The notes below the pieces were generated by a model. That model saw nothing but the letters and a program-made list of their open reading frames with translations. It was not told the origin of the DNA and ran no database searches. A program made the translations under genes and the position numbers. Positions 35,831 through 43,553 of a stretch of 64,000 nucleotides of DNA are shown here, one piece after another. The stretch comes from CAZYVD01 sp964651045 (GTDB lineage Bacteria; Zhuqueibacterota; QNDG01; DSAB01). Each line of letters opens with the position of its first letter. Position 1 is the first letter of the stretch. The stretch lies in NCBI GenBank assembly GCA_964651045.1, contig CAZYVD010000003.1, positions 1 through 64,000 of the forward strand. Reading direction: 5' to 3'.

Positions 35831-36859
35831 TTAGATTTTGATTTCCGATCCATCATTCCCATCTTTATCGGGGAGAATCTTCACGACTGTGAGTGAAAAA
35901 TCGTCTCTTAAAGGCTCGCCTCCAACATGAATCCTGAGAGAGTCGAATATGCTTTTAATTATCTCCCTGGATGATAGATTACGCGACTCCCTCACAGAAC
36001 GGATCAGGCCCTCCTCCCCGAACATCTCTTCACCTCTACTGTATGTCTCTGTAATACCATCTGAGAAGATTACAATAACATCTCCCTCATCCAATGAATG
36101 AGATTCTGTTGAGTAGCCGATCTCCCTTTCTGCTCCTATTAGAAGATCTGTAGCATCAGGATCGTACAGGACAGAATCGCCTCTTATTAGAATCGGTGGA
36201 TTGTGACCTGCTGATGTGTATTCCATCCTCATCCCTTGAGTGTCGATAACAGAATACAGTGCTGTAATGAAGCGACCAGCTCTCCTGCACTCCTCAAAGA
36301 GGTTCAGGTTTATATGAGAGATCAGAAGAGCTGGATTGGAAACATCTCTGCCTGAGCTGCTATCACGGCTCGATTCCAAAAATTTACCAACATGCTCTCG
36401 CATTTTTGATTTTAATTCTGAGGCCTCGATTCCATGACCCATCACATCGAACAGGAGTATGCCAAGGGCAGGCTCTTTCGATCTTCTATTAAGGATTACA
36501 GTATCGAGGTAATCACCACCTAAAAGTTCTGTAGGAAGTGAGACTGCGGCAATATCTACCTTATTTGTAGATTTAATTGTCTTAAAGTCTATACTGTCAG
36601 GGATTTGATATTTGACAGAGTCCTTCCTCAGAAAATCTTTATCACTACTGCCCTGAAGAAGAGAATCGAGTCGTTCGATCTCACCAGTTAGAAAGTATCT
36701 GTGCTTTCTCTCCTCTTCCGCAAGCTGGCTGAAGAGAGATGTTATTTCAGGTATAGAGGAGTCTTTGCCCTTTTTTATATAGTAGTTAAATGCGGCAGTC
36801 TCCTTTTTAAGTGCCCTTTTGAGAATGTCTATTATAACAGTCTTGTATTTGTAACTCAT
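35831..36859 (-). CDS. SpoIIE-type PP2C serine phosphatase fused to an N-terminal half ferritin-like domain
   Basis: A 342-residue two-domain protein. Residues 1-70 are one helix pair with the same pattern as the neighbouring diiron proteins: Glu20 in LKKETAAFNYY and ExxH (Glu50/His53) in LAEEERKHRYFL. A dimer would complete a four-helix diiron site. Residues about 100-330 form a PP2C-like phosphatase with LLGGDYLD (Asp116), FDVMGHGIEASELKSKMR (Asp138), SAGHNPP, FSDGITETY (Asp267) and LRDDFSLTVV, so all metal-binding acids are present. Relatives dephosphorylate STAS-domain anti-anti-sigma factors. I infer that iron or oxygen state at the helix bundle controls phosphatase output. No STAS or anti-sigma gene is in the window. 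Confidence 0.88.
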   Translation of the reverse strand: MSYKYKTVIIDILKRALKKETAAFNYYIKKGKDSSIPEITSLFSQLAEEERKHRYFLTGEIERLDSLLQGSSDKDFLRKDSVKYQIPDSIDFKTIKSTNKVDIAAVSLPTELLGGDYLDTVILNRRSKEPALGILLFDVMGHGIEASELKSKMREHVGKFLESSRDSSSGRDVSNPALLISHINLNLFEECRRAGRFITALYSVIDTQGMRMEYTSAGHNPPILIRGDSVLYDPDATDLLIGAEREIGYSTESHSLDEGDVIVIFSDGITETYSRGEEMFGEEGLIRSVRESRNLSSREIIKSIFDSLRIHVGGEPLRDDFSLTVVKILPDKDGNDGSEIKI

Positions 36860-36872
36860 AAATAATTTACTT

Positions 36873-37520
36873 TTATCTTAATGGTTTATGACAGAACCAC
36901 CAGTCGTAGCAATCGTACTTTTTCAATCTCTCGGCTGCACTCTTTTCGTCTGAGGGTGGCGGAACTATCACACGGTCTCCGATCAGCTCGTTTTCGGGCC
37001 ATCCTGCTGGAATCGCTCCCTGCTCATCAGATATCTGTAGTGCCTTTACTGCACGAACAACCTCATCGATGTTTCTTCCGATCTCCTGCGGATAATAAAG
37101 AATCACTCTGACAATTCCATCCGGGTCAACAATAAAGACGGCTCTAACAGTGTTTGTACCCTTACCCGGATGTAGCATGCCGAGCCTTGAAGCAATCTCA
37201 TCATTGGCTGCGATTACCGGAAATTTAATTGTTACATCGAGATTTTCTTTTATCCATTGAATCCATTTTATATGAGAGAAGACCTGATCAATAGACATTC
37301 CGATCAGCTTGCATCCGAGCTTTTGAAATTCATCATATCTTTTTTGAAATGCAACAAATTCTGTTGTACAGACTGGTGTAAAGTCTGCCGGATGGCTGAA
37401 AAGCACAAACCACGAGCCCTTCAGGTCTTCAGGAATTTTCATCGGCCCATGTGTTGTCTTTACCTCTAATTGAGGGAATCTATCTCCCAGAAGCGGCATA
37501 TTGATTTTATTCTCTTCCAT
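36873..37520 (-). CDS. Peroxiredoxin, archaeal/Prx6-like
   Basis: A 215-residue thiol peroxidase. The peroxidatic site is SHPADFTPVCTTE. The long C-terminal arm (GWPENELIGDRVIVPPP...) and the terminal YDCYDWWFCHK with two more cysteines match the archaeal-type Prx in which a C-terminal Cys pair takes part in the cycle. AGGAGG lies just before the ATG. In this run it removes hydrogen peroxide or organic peroxides; the reductant may be the thioredoxin system, not encoded here. Confidence 0.95.
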   Translation of the reverse strand: MEENKINMPLLGDRFPQLEVKTTHGPMKIPEDLKGSWFVLFSHPADFTPVCTTEFVAFQKRYDEFQKLGCKLIGMSIDQVFSHIKWIQWIKENLDVTIKFPVIAANDEIASRLGMLHPGKGTNTVRAVFIVDPDGIVRVILYYPQEIGRNIDEVVRAVKALQISDEQGAIPAGWPENELIGDRVIVPPPSDEKSAAERLKKYDCYDWWFCHKPLR

Positions 37521-37546
37521 TTTTCCTCCTAAGAGTTTATTTACAA

Positions 37547-38767
37547 CTATTGTTTGCTTAATCTTTTTGGTGTATATCCTGTCTCTCTGATTGCGTTCTC
37601 AATATCTTCGAGCGGCAGGTCTCCATCCACACCTACAGTCTTTGATTCTATATCGACTACTACCCTGCTTACTCCATCTGTATTGTTTAACTTGTTCTCA
37701 ATAGTGGTCTTGCAGTGTTTGCACTTAAGGTCCGGAACCAGCAGAGTGTGTTTTGTTGGCACTGCTCTTTCCCTTGATCTTAACATACCAACGATTATGA
37801 GAAAAAGCAAAGCTATACCTGATAGAAGCCTGAGTACTATAGGAAGGTTTCCCCCATGAGGAGAAATAAGATTCTGATTTCCACCCAGAAGATTCCATGT
37901 TAGATTCATGATCCATCCAAGTAAGATCGAGACCGCTATGATCGAACCAAGATAGAGGTAAAATGCCTTCTTTCCGAGTTTTGATCTTACAAATGACAGA
38001 GTAACAGTATTGGTTGCTGGTCCTGCGATGAGAAAGACCAGCGCTGCACCGGGCGAGAACCCCTTTTGAATGAGTGCAGCTGCTATTGGAATGGAACCTG
38101 TGGCACAAACATAAAGTGGAATGGCCAGAATCAACATTACAATAAAATGCAGAAATGGATAGGGAAGAAATTTTTCGAACAGGTTGTTTGGTATTGCTGC
38201 GGTGAGTATTCCTCCTATGAGGACACCAATAACGAGCCATTTACCTATGTCCGCTGTAAGTTCTAAAAATCCGTATCGAAATACCTCTTTGATTTTAAGA
38301 TGTTGAGACTGACGTGGATGATCGTGTTCATCCTCTTTCTTTTTGATTTTTTCAGGGTTGAAAATTCTGTTTAAGAGTCCGATCGTGATTCCCGAGAAAA
38401 ACGCTGCCAGCGGCCTGAAGATTGTAAAGAGCGGTCCCATGAGTGAGTATGTGGCAAGGATTGAGTCCACCCCAGTAGTAGGAGTGGAGACAAGAAAGCT
38501 CAAGGTCGAACTCCTGCTTGCTCCCTCTTTTTTTAATGAGGCCGCAACGGGTATGACTCCACAGGAACATACAGGAAGTGGTATTCCGAAAATCGTAGCC
38601 TTAAGTATTGAGGCAAAACCAGTACCACCAAGATGACGCGATATGAATGCCGGACCGAGATAGGCATGGAGGATTCCTGCCACAAACATTCCAAGAAGAA
38701 GATACGGAGACATGGCTGTCCAAAGATTTATTGATTCTTTTATTATATTTATTAATAAATCAATCAT
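37547..38767 (-). CDS. Metal efflux permease, SO_0444/ArsP-like, with C-terminal HMA domain
   Basis: A 406-residue membrane protein. The duplicated permease core has FGIPLPVCSCGVIPVAASLKKEG in the first half and VMLILAIPLYVCATGSIPIAAAL in the second, each followed by a small-residue helix (STPTTGVDS and AGPATNTVT), as in the SO_0444 Cu/Zn efflux and ArsP permease family. A cytoplasmic His-rich loop (DEHDHPRQSQH) lies between halves. The C-terminal 65 residues form a heavy-metal-associated domain with DLKCKHCKTTIENKL. It may export copper, zinc or organoarsenicals; the HMA domain favours a soft metal ion. Confidence 0.88.
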   Translation of the reverse strand: MIDLLINIIKESINLWTAMSPYLLLGMFVAGILHAYLGPAFISRHLGGTGFASILKATIFGIPLPVCSCGVIPVAASLKKEGASRSSTLSFLVSTPTTGVDSILATYSLMGPLFTIFRPLAAFFSGITIGLLNRIFNPEKIKKKEDEHDHPRQSQHLKIKEVFRYGFLELTADIGKWLVIGVLIGGILTAAIPNNLFEKFLPYPFLHFIVMLILAIPLYVCATGSIPIAAALIQKGFSPGAALVFLIAGPATNTVTLSFVRSKLGKKAFYLYLGSIIAVSILLGWIMNLTWNLLGGNQNLISPHGGNLPIVLRLLSGIALLFLIIVGMLRSRERAVPTKHTLLVPDLKCKHCKTTIENKLNNTDGVSRVVVDIESKTVGVDGDLPLEDIENAIRETGYTPKRLSKQ

Positions 38768-38779
38768 GTTAAAATCCTT

Positions 38780-39565
38780 TCAATTTAACTCTACCATGCT
38801 GTATCTGCATAGCGAAAAATCATATTTTACCGGATCTTCAGGACATGACTCTGCAAGTTTTTCTGTAATCTGCTCTGCCATTTTCCAATCACCACAACTG
38901 CGTGATGTCATACCTAAATATCGAGCTGCCCTGATTATGTGGACATCGAGGGGTATAATCAATATCTCTGGTGACAGATCTTCCCAGACCCCAAGATCGA
39001 TTCCATCCTTTTTTCTGATCATCCATCTCAAATAGAGATTAAGCCTCTTGCATGCACTGCCATTTTTCGGCGATGGCAGAAGATATTCAAAATATCTCTG
39101 TTTTTTAATCTCTTTGCAGGGCGCATACTCTTTTAATTTATTGGAAAAGGATGTTAGGGCCTCTTTAAGTGTACCTCTCTTCTGCAGGAGCAGTCTAAAA
39201 AGATTGCCAACAGTTCCATGTTGTAAAATTGCATGTTTTACAGACTCCATTAGAAGTGCCATGTCTTCTCCACTGTTAAAACGATGACGAAAATTCTTTA
39301 ATAGATTCTTTTTCTCATCAAGAGTACTTTCCATGACAAAGCCAGATAGGTCGTCACCAGTAATGATAAAGATACTATTGAGCGATCTGATGATATTGTT
39401 TATACGGCCATATGCAAGCGAGGATGAAATGAGTCCTGCAATCTCCTGGTCTCTCTTTTCATCAAATCGTCTTACACATGATATAGGGTCGTTATCAATA
39501 TAAAGGGTGGAGTGGTATCTGGTATAAATAGATTCGAGTCTCTTTTTAAGATTATTATGTTTCAT
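38780..39565 (-). CDS. TIGR02757/DUF2400 family protein
   Basis: A 261-residue cytoplasmic protein. The pattern DPISCVRRFDEKRDQEIAGLISSSLAYGRINNI, then RLNLYLRWMIRKKDGIDLGVW and IIPLDVHIIRAARYLGM, is that of the TIGR02757 family, which looks like a helix-hairpin-helix DNA-glycosylase-type fold without clear catalytic residues. Function unknown. It sits in the PerR-headed run between the broken gdhA and the permease; a DNA-repair role would fit with nfo but is inference. Confidence 0.88.
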   Translation of the reverse strand: MKHNNLKKRLESIYTRYHSTLYIDNDPISCVRRFDEKRDQEIAGLISSSLAYGRINNIIRSLNSIFIITGDDLSGFVMESTLDEKKNLLKNFRHRFNSGEDMALLMESVKHAILQHGTVGNLFRLLLQKRGTLKEALTSFSNKLKEYAPCKEIKKQRYFEYLLPSPKNGSACKRLNLYLRWMIRKKDGIDLGVWEDLSPEILIIPLDVHIIRAARYLGMTSRSCGDWKMAEQITEKLAESCPEDPVKYDFSLCRYSMVELN

Positions 39566-39579
39566 TTGATTTTTTTAAT

Positions 39580-40909
39580 CTATGGAAATATGCCTCTTTC
39601 TGTATAGACCTTCTGGAGCCTCTTCAGGGCTACGATATATGCTGCACTTCTGAGATCCACATCGTAGCTTTTAGATGTCTCAAGAACCCTGTCGAATGCA
39701 CTGACTATAATTCTCTTAAATTTTGAATCTACTTCATCCAATTCCCAAAACTCACTCCTCTTATTCTGGAGCCATTCAAAGTAACTTACAATTACACCTC
39801 CTGCATTGCACAGTATGTCTGGAATAATTTCGATCCCTTTCTGATTTAGTATTTTGTCACCTTCTATGTCTGTTGGACCATTGGCCGCCTCGGCAACAAG
39901 CTTCACATCTAGTTTTGGGGCGGTCTCGGCCGTGATCTGATTCTCGAGAGCTGCAGGAATAAATATATCTGTCTTTGTAGATAGAAATGTTTCATGGTCA
40001 ATAGGTTCGGCTTCCGGATAACCAGATACTCCCCCCTTATTGCTCACATACTGGCTTAGTTTGTCCGGATCGATTCCCTTTTTATTTATTATAGAACCAG
40101 TGTGATCCTCGACCGCAATGAGCTTGATTCCGTATGGTTTAAGCAGTCTTGCGCACCACGAGCCGACATTTCCAAAGCCCTGAAGTGTGTAAGTTGCATT
40201 CTGCAATTTAAAGTTTTTAACCTTTGCCCAGTGATCTATGATAAACACAACTCCCTGACCAGTGGCCTTGTCTCTTCCCTTGCTGCCTCCAAGCTCTACT
40301 GGTTTTCCTGTCACAACGTGAAGACTGCGCTGGCGTTCCTGTGGAGGTACTGTTGTAGAATAGGTATCGAGCATCCATGCCATTATCTGAGGATTTGTAT
40401 TTACATCCGGGGCAGGAACATCATAGTCAGGTCCAATATTGCATCCAAGCGCATATGTGAAACGACGTGTAATTCTTTCGAGTTCAGATTTCGAGTATCT
40501 GTAAGGGTCGAACCGAACTCCGCCCTTTGCTCCTCCAAGCGGTATGTTTGAAAGGGCCGTTTTCCATGTCATCAGTGTTGCAAGTGCGCGAACCTCATCG
40601 ATATCCACCATAGTATGATACCTTATCCCACCCTTGAATGGTCCCAACCTATTTACTTGGTCTCGATGTTTCGTCTTCAATGTCTTACCTTATCCCACCC
40701 TTGAATGGTCCCAACCAGTTGTTGTGCTGAACGCGATACCCAGTGAAAATCTCCACCCTGCCGTTATCCATTTTCACAGGAAAATTGACAGTTATCTCAT
40801 TCATTGTTTTTGAGAGAATGTTTCTTACATTTTTATTCAGATCCATTATATCGGCTGCGATATTATATTGAATGGATACATTCTCGTACATACTTTTCTT
40901 TGCTGCCAT
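39580..40909 (-). pseudogene. gdhA: NAD(P)-glutamate dehydrogenase, frame broken by a 67-bp duplication-insertion
   Basis: The first 74 codons from ATG 40909 encode a normal N-terminus (VKMDNGRVEIFTGYRVQHNN) and stop right after LGPFKGGIR. The remainder resumes with a second LGPFKGGIRYHTMVDIDEVRALA and runs to 39580 with all expected motifs: GGAKGGVRFDP with the catalytic Lys, PAPDVNTNPQIMAWM, and the Rossmann LQGFGNVGSW. The cause is a 31-bp direct repeat (40619-40649 and 40686-40716) with 36 bp of foreign sequence between. Removing one 67-bp unit restores exactly 421 codons, the normal length. Either a recent inactivation or an assembly fault. AGGAGG precedes the start. Confidence 0.9.
40619..40716. 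repeat. 31-bp direct repeats separated by 36 bp inside gdhA
   Basis: The 31-bp segment starting TACCTTATCCCACCC occurs at 40619-40649 and 40686-40716 without mismatch. The 36 bp between has no counterpart in glutamate dehydrogenase genes. The shift of 67 bp changes frame by one. Confidence 0.95.
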
Positions 40910-40929
40910 CTTACCTACCTCCTATTTTA

Positions 40930-41433
40930 CTAAAAGACTGCAAATTCTTTTCCTCTAAGTCCGCAAACCGGGCAGTATTCTGGGGATGGAGACTCTGCAG
41001 TATATCCACAAGTTGTGCAGATATAGATTTTCCCGAGGTTTAAATCTTCTCCCTCTCTTAAAGAGTGTTTTGCCTTTATGTACATTGCAGAATGGATTCT
41101 TTCGGATTCGATTGCAAAGTGTATGGACCTGACTGCATCTTTCTCGTTTTGTAATTTTGCCACTGCATCATAACCAGGATACATCTCTTCTACTTCAAAG
41201 TTTTCTCCATCTATGGCATTCTGAACATTTTCTTCTGTGGTTCCAATTTCTTCGAGTGTTTTCAGATGATTTAGAGCATGAACCTGTTCTGCAAAGCTGA
41301 TTGCCCTGAAAAGTCTTGCAATGTTGGGTTTGTTCTCTATTTCTGCCTGCCGGGCAAATGCAATATACTTTATGTGGGCAATACATTCGCCAATAAAGGC
41401 CTGTTCCATGTTTTTAGTCGTCATTTTTTTCAT
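40930..41433 (-). CDS. rbr: Rubrerythrin
   Basis: A 167-residue NADH-peroxidase component. The diiron four-helix domain has FIGECIAHIKYIAFA, ISFAEQVHALNHLK, FAIESERIHSAMY. The C-terminal rubredoxin-like domain has ICTTCGYTAESP and YCPVCGLRGKEF, giving four iron-binding cysteines. It reduces hydrogen peroxide in anaerobes. It directly follows the PerR-like regulator gene after 52 bp, the classic arrangement. No strong ribosome site before the ATG at 41433; a second ATG is at 41424. Confidence 0.96.
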   Translation of the reverse strand: MKKMTTKNMEQAFIGECIAHIKYIAFARQAEIENKPNIARLFRAISFAEQVHALNHLKTLEEIGTTEENVQNAIDGENFEVEEMYPGYDAVAKLQNEKDAVRSIHFAIESERIHSAMYIKAKHSLREGEDLNLGKIYICTTCGYTAESPSPEYCPVCGLRGKEFAVF

Positions 41434-41485
41434 TTTAATATTTCTTTTTTTTTGTTTTACTTAAGATTTTTTAGGCCGGCGCAGA

Positions 41486-41920
41486 TTAATCTCTACCCGC
41501 CCCGCTCTTTTTATTAATTCTTTCCTTCTCTTTTTCCTGGCATTTACTGCAAATCCCCGTAAAATCCAGATGGTGCGACAGTACTATATAACCAGACAAT
41601 TTGGCTACTTCCTCGGTGCATACGACCGATGTAACTATTGGAACATCGTCTATCCTACCGCATTCGATGCATCTTATGTGGTAGTGAAGGCGAACATCGC
41701 CATCATAACGTATGATTCCCTTGCAAATTGTACACTCCCTGATTTTGCCCTCCTCCTTGAGAAGGTTGAGGTTTCTATAAACCGTGGCCTTGCTGATTTT
41801 TGGCATCTCTTTCCGCGCCTGATCATAAACCCAGTCGGCAGTAGGATGAGATTTTGTTGATCTTAGTATCCTGAGGATCAGGTCTCTCTGTTTGCTTGAT
41901 TTTATTATTCTCTTTGACAA
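41486..41920 (-). CDS. perR: Fur-family peroxide-responsive regulator, PerR-like
   Basis: A 144-residue repressor. The winged helix has TVYRNLNLLKEEGKI. The metal part reads HYHIRCIECGRIDDV and SHHLDFTGICSKC. Two CxxC pairs form the structural zinc site. The residue five after the second Cys is Asp, as in Bacillus PerR (Asp104), where Fur proteins have Glu, so peroxide sensing through Fe(II)-catalysed His oxidation is likely. The start codon is TTG at 41920; no in-frame ATG lies upstream. It is the first gene of the long minus-strand run, and a palindrome covers its predicted transcription start, so autoregulation is likely. Confidence 0.9.
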   Translation of the reverse strand: MSKRIIKSSKQRDLILRILRSTKSHPTADWVYDQARKEMPKISKATVYRNLNLLKEEGKIRECTICKGIIRYDGDVRLHYHIRCIECGRIDDVPIVTSVVCTEEVAKLSGYIVLSHHLDFTGICSKCQEKEKERINKKSGAGRD

Positions 41921-41935
41921 AATATACCCATAATA

Positions 41936-41981
41936 ATAATAGGAACTATTATCAATTTAATATAATAAATGATAATGTCAA
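41936..41981 (-). promoter_or_regulatory. perR promoter with overlapping PerR/Fur-type palindrome
   Basis: On the minus strand, TTGACA (41981-41976) and TAAATT (41959-41954) are 16 bp apart. The predicted transcription start near 41947 falls inside a 17-bp palindrome at 41936-41952 (ATAATAG, GAA, CTATTAT). The -35/-10 spacer also holds a degenerate TTATCAT/ATTATAT pair. This AT-rich inverted repeat resembles PerR/Fur boxes. It likely controls perR and the genes after it. Confidence 0.65.
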
Positions 41982-42008
41982 GCATTTTTTATATTTTATT
42001 GAATGACC

Positions 42009-42086
42009 GTGTTGTCCCAAAATAAAATGTAACCAAAGATATTTACCTCTGGTTCCCAAACTCCTGTTTGGGAACGAGGAGTGAAC
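42009..42086 (+). repeat. Dispersed palindromic repeat, copy B
   Basis: A 78-bp element about 90% identical to the reverse complement of 19855-19932. It starts GTGTTGTCCCAAAATAAAA and contains a perfect hairpin, GTTCCCAAAC, TCCT, GTTTGGGAAC, followed by GAGGAG. Copy A has substitutions inside the stem, so copy B looks less decayed. Confidence 0.85.
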
Positions 42087-42106
42087 AATTTATTCTCTAA
42101 CAACAA

Positions 42107-42140
42107 ATCCCCCTATAATCTCCTTTTGGCAAAGGGGGAT
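42107..42140. repeat. Short inverted repeat, REP-like
   Basis: ATCCCCC at 42107-42113 and GGGGGAT at 42134-42140 form a 7-bp stem around 20 nt that include TTTTGGCAAA. Its CCCCC/GGGGG ends with TTGGCAAA resemble small repeats common in many bacterial genomes. Confidence 0.45.
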
Positions 42141-42316
42141 ATCAAATGCCTAAGGGATGATGAAGAGTAGTATAGTTTTTCCTATATGATCACACAGTAT
42201 ATCTATGCTGGGTGACCTCCTGAGTTTCGGCAAATCCTTAAGCTAAAGGTCGAATACCCAATTCATTTCAGTAATTCAGGCTTGCCTGGGAACCCAAATA
42301 TGTTAAAAGCTCTGTT

Positions 42317-42375
42317 TTTGGATTGCGACGCCTTGGCGTCGCTTTTAAAGCGGCAAAATGCTAGCGCAATCCAAA
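42317..42375. repeat. Palindromic mobile-like element with 11-bp terminal inverted repeats
   Basis: TTTGGATTGCG at 42317-42327 is the exact reverse complement of CGCAATCCAAA at 42365-42375. Inside lies a perfect hairpin GCGACGCC/GGCGTCGC (42325-42342), and a second, decayed stem follows. The design (outer inverted repeats plus two inner hairpins, 59 bp) is that of a REPIN/MITE-like unit. GC content is far above the flanks. Confidence 0.75.
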
Positions 42376-42562
42376 GGCAACAATTTGCTAAATAATACCA
42401 TTATTTTATGATTACCTCTATTATGAGGAAATGACCAATTTTTAAAAAAGGTCTTCTCATATAAACTTACTTTATCTTTGAGTCAATGCGTGACCCCTTC
42501 TTATTTCTCTCAACAGATTTTAGTAGTTTCATTTTATTTTCATTTTTATTAAATTTTAAAAA

Positions 42563-43492
42563 ATGGAACATCTTTTAAAATATATCGACCCTCCAGACAG
42601 AACACTCTTTTTTACAAGAGATGATCCAAATGACATCCGACTGGGTGATGTGGTAAAGTACAATTTCTCTGAATATGATATAGCAAACGAAGTAATTATT
42701 GGATGTCCACAAGATGAGGGAGTAATACGTAATAAAGGCAGAAGGGGCGCAAGATTGGCTCCTGCTGAAATCAGGCGTTCCCTGTATCGATACCCTGTTT
42801 CTGAGTCCCATACCCACCTTAAGCTTTTCGACCTCGGCAATATAAAAATAAAAAACAGTCTCGAAGAAACTCATGATATACTTTTCAGCATAGTGCGGCA
42901 AATTATCAAAGATGGAAAAAAGGTAATCGTATTGGGCGGCGGGAATGATATATCTTACCCCGACTGCTCTGCACTATCCTCTGAAATGGAACGAATACTC
43001 GTTTTTAATATTGATCGCCATCTCGATGTGAGAGCAGATCGGCAGCGCAACAGTGGTACTCCATATCGCCAACTGCTCGATGAAAAGGTAATATTACCAG
43101 AACTATTCCATGAAGTAGGGATAAATTCATTTGCCAATTCTCCTAAATATATAAAATATGTAGAATCTTTAGGCTGCCATATTCACTATCTTGGTCAGTT
43201 AAGAAAAGATGGTGTTGCTGAAACGATTCGGTCTACAGCAAAATCAGCAAACGCAGACGCAATATTTTGGGGATTCGACCTTGATGTAGTCAGAGCAGTA
43301 GAGGCACCTGGAGTCAGCGATCCAAATCCGATGGGACTGACAGCTACACAGGTGTGCGAAATTGCAGACGTTGCAGCAGAAGAGCCAAGAACCAGAATCA
43401 TAGAAATTACAGAGGTCAATCCCAAATACGATTTAAACGGAATAACGAGTAGACTGGCCGCTAACATTATAATACGGGCACTTTCGAGATGA
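42563..43492 (+). CDS. Arginase/agmatinase/formimidoylglutamase-fold protein with a substituted metal ligand
   Basis: A 309-residue ureohydrolase-superfamily protein. Metal-site motifs are NIDRHLDVR (Asp151, His153, Asp155) and GFDLDVVRAVEAPGVSDPNPMGL (Asp239, Asp241). The first motif, normally GG-D-H or GGGH with a His ligand, reads LGGGNDISYPD, with Asn128 in the His position. The rest of the fold, including the C-terminal EITEVNPKYD, is intact. It most resembles the formimidoylglutamase/HutG-like branch. With five of six usual ligands it may bind one metal or have changed activity. No ribosome site is visible before the ATG. Confidence 0.88.
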   Translation: MEHLLKYIDPPDRTLFFTRDDPNDIRLGDVVKYNFSEYDIANEVIIGCPQDEGVIRNKGRRGARLAPAEIRRSLYRYPVSESHTHLKLFDLGNIKIKNSLEETHDILFSIVRQIIKDGKKVIVLGGGNDISYPDCSALSSEMERILVFNIDRHLDVRADRQRNSGTPYRQLLDEKVILPELFHEVGINSFANSPKYIKYVESLGCHIHYLGQLRKDGVAETIRSTAKSANADAIFWGFDLDVVRAVEAPGVSDPNPMGLTATQVCEIADVAAEEPRTRIIEITEVNPKYDLNGITSRLAANIIIRALSR

Positions 43493-43553
43493 ACATCTGT
43501 ACTTTTGAGACAAAACATATTAATTGTATTTTTAATAAAATAGGAGATTTATT

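Larger units (their letters stand above)
41982..42562. other. Non-coding region with several palindromic elements
   Basis: No credible gene lies between the perR promoter and the start at 42563. The stretch holds at least three palindromic elements described separately (42009-42086, 42107-42140, 42317-42375), separated by AT-rich sequence. It looks like a landing site for small dispersed repeats between divergent operons. No clear promoter for the 42563 gene was seen. Confidence 0.7.

Noticed and set aside
39580..40909. Two separate genes encoding glutamate dehydrogenase parts
   Set aside because: The two frames share a duplicated 31-bp segment, and removing 67 bp restores one full-length gene.
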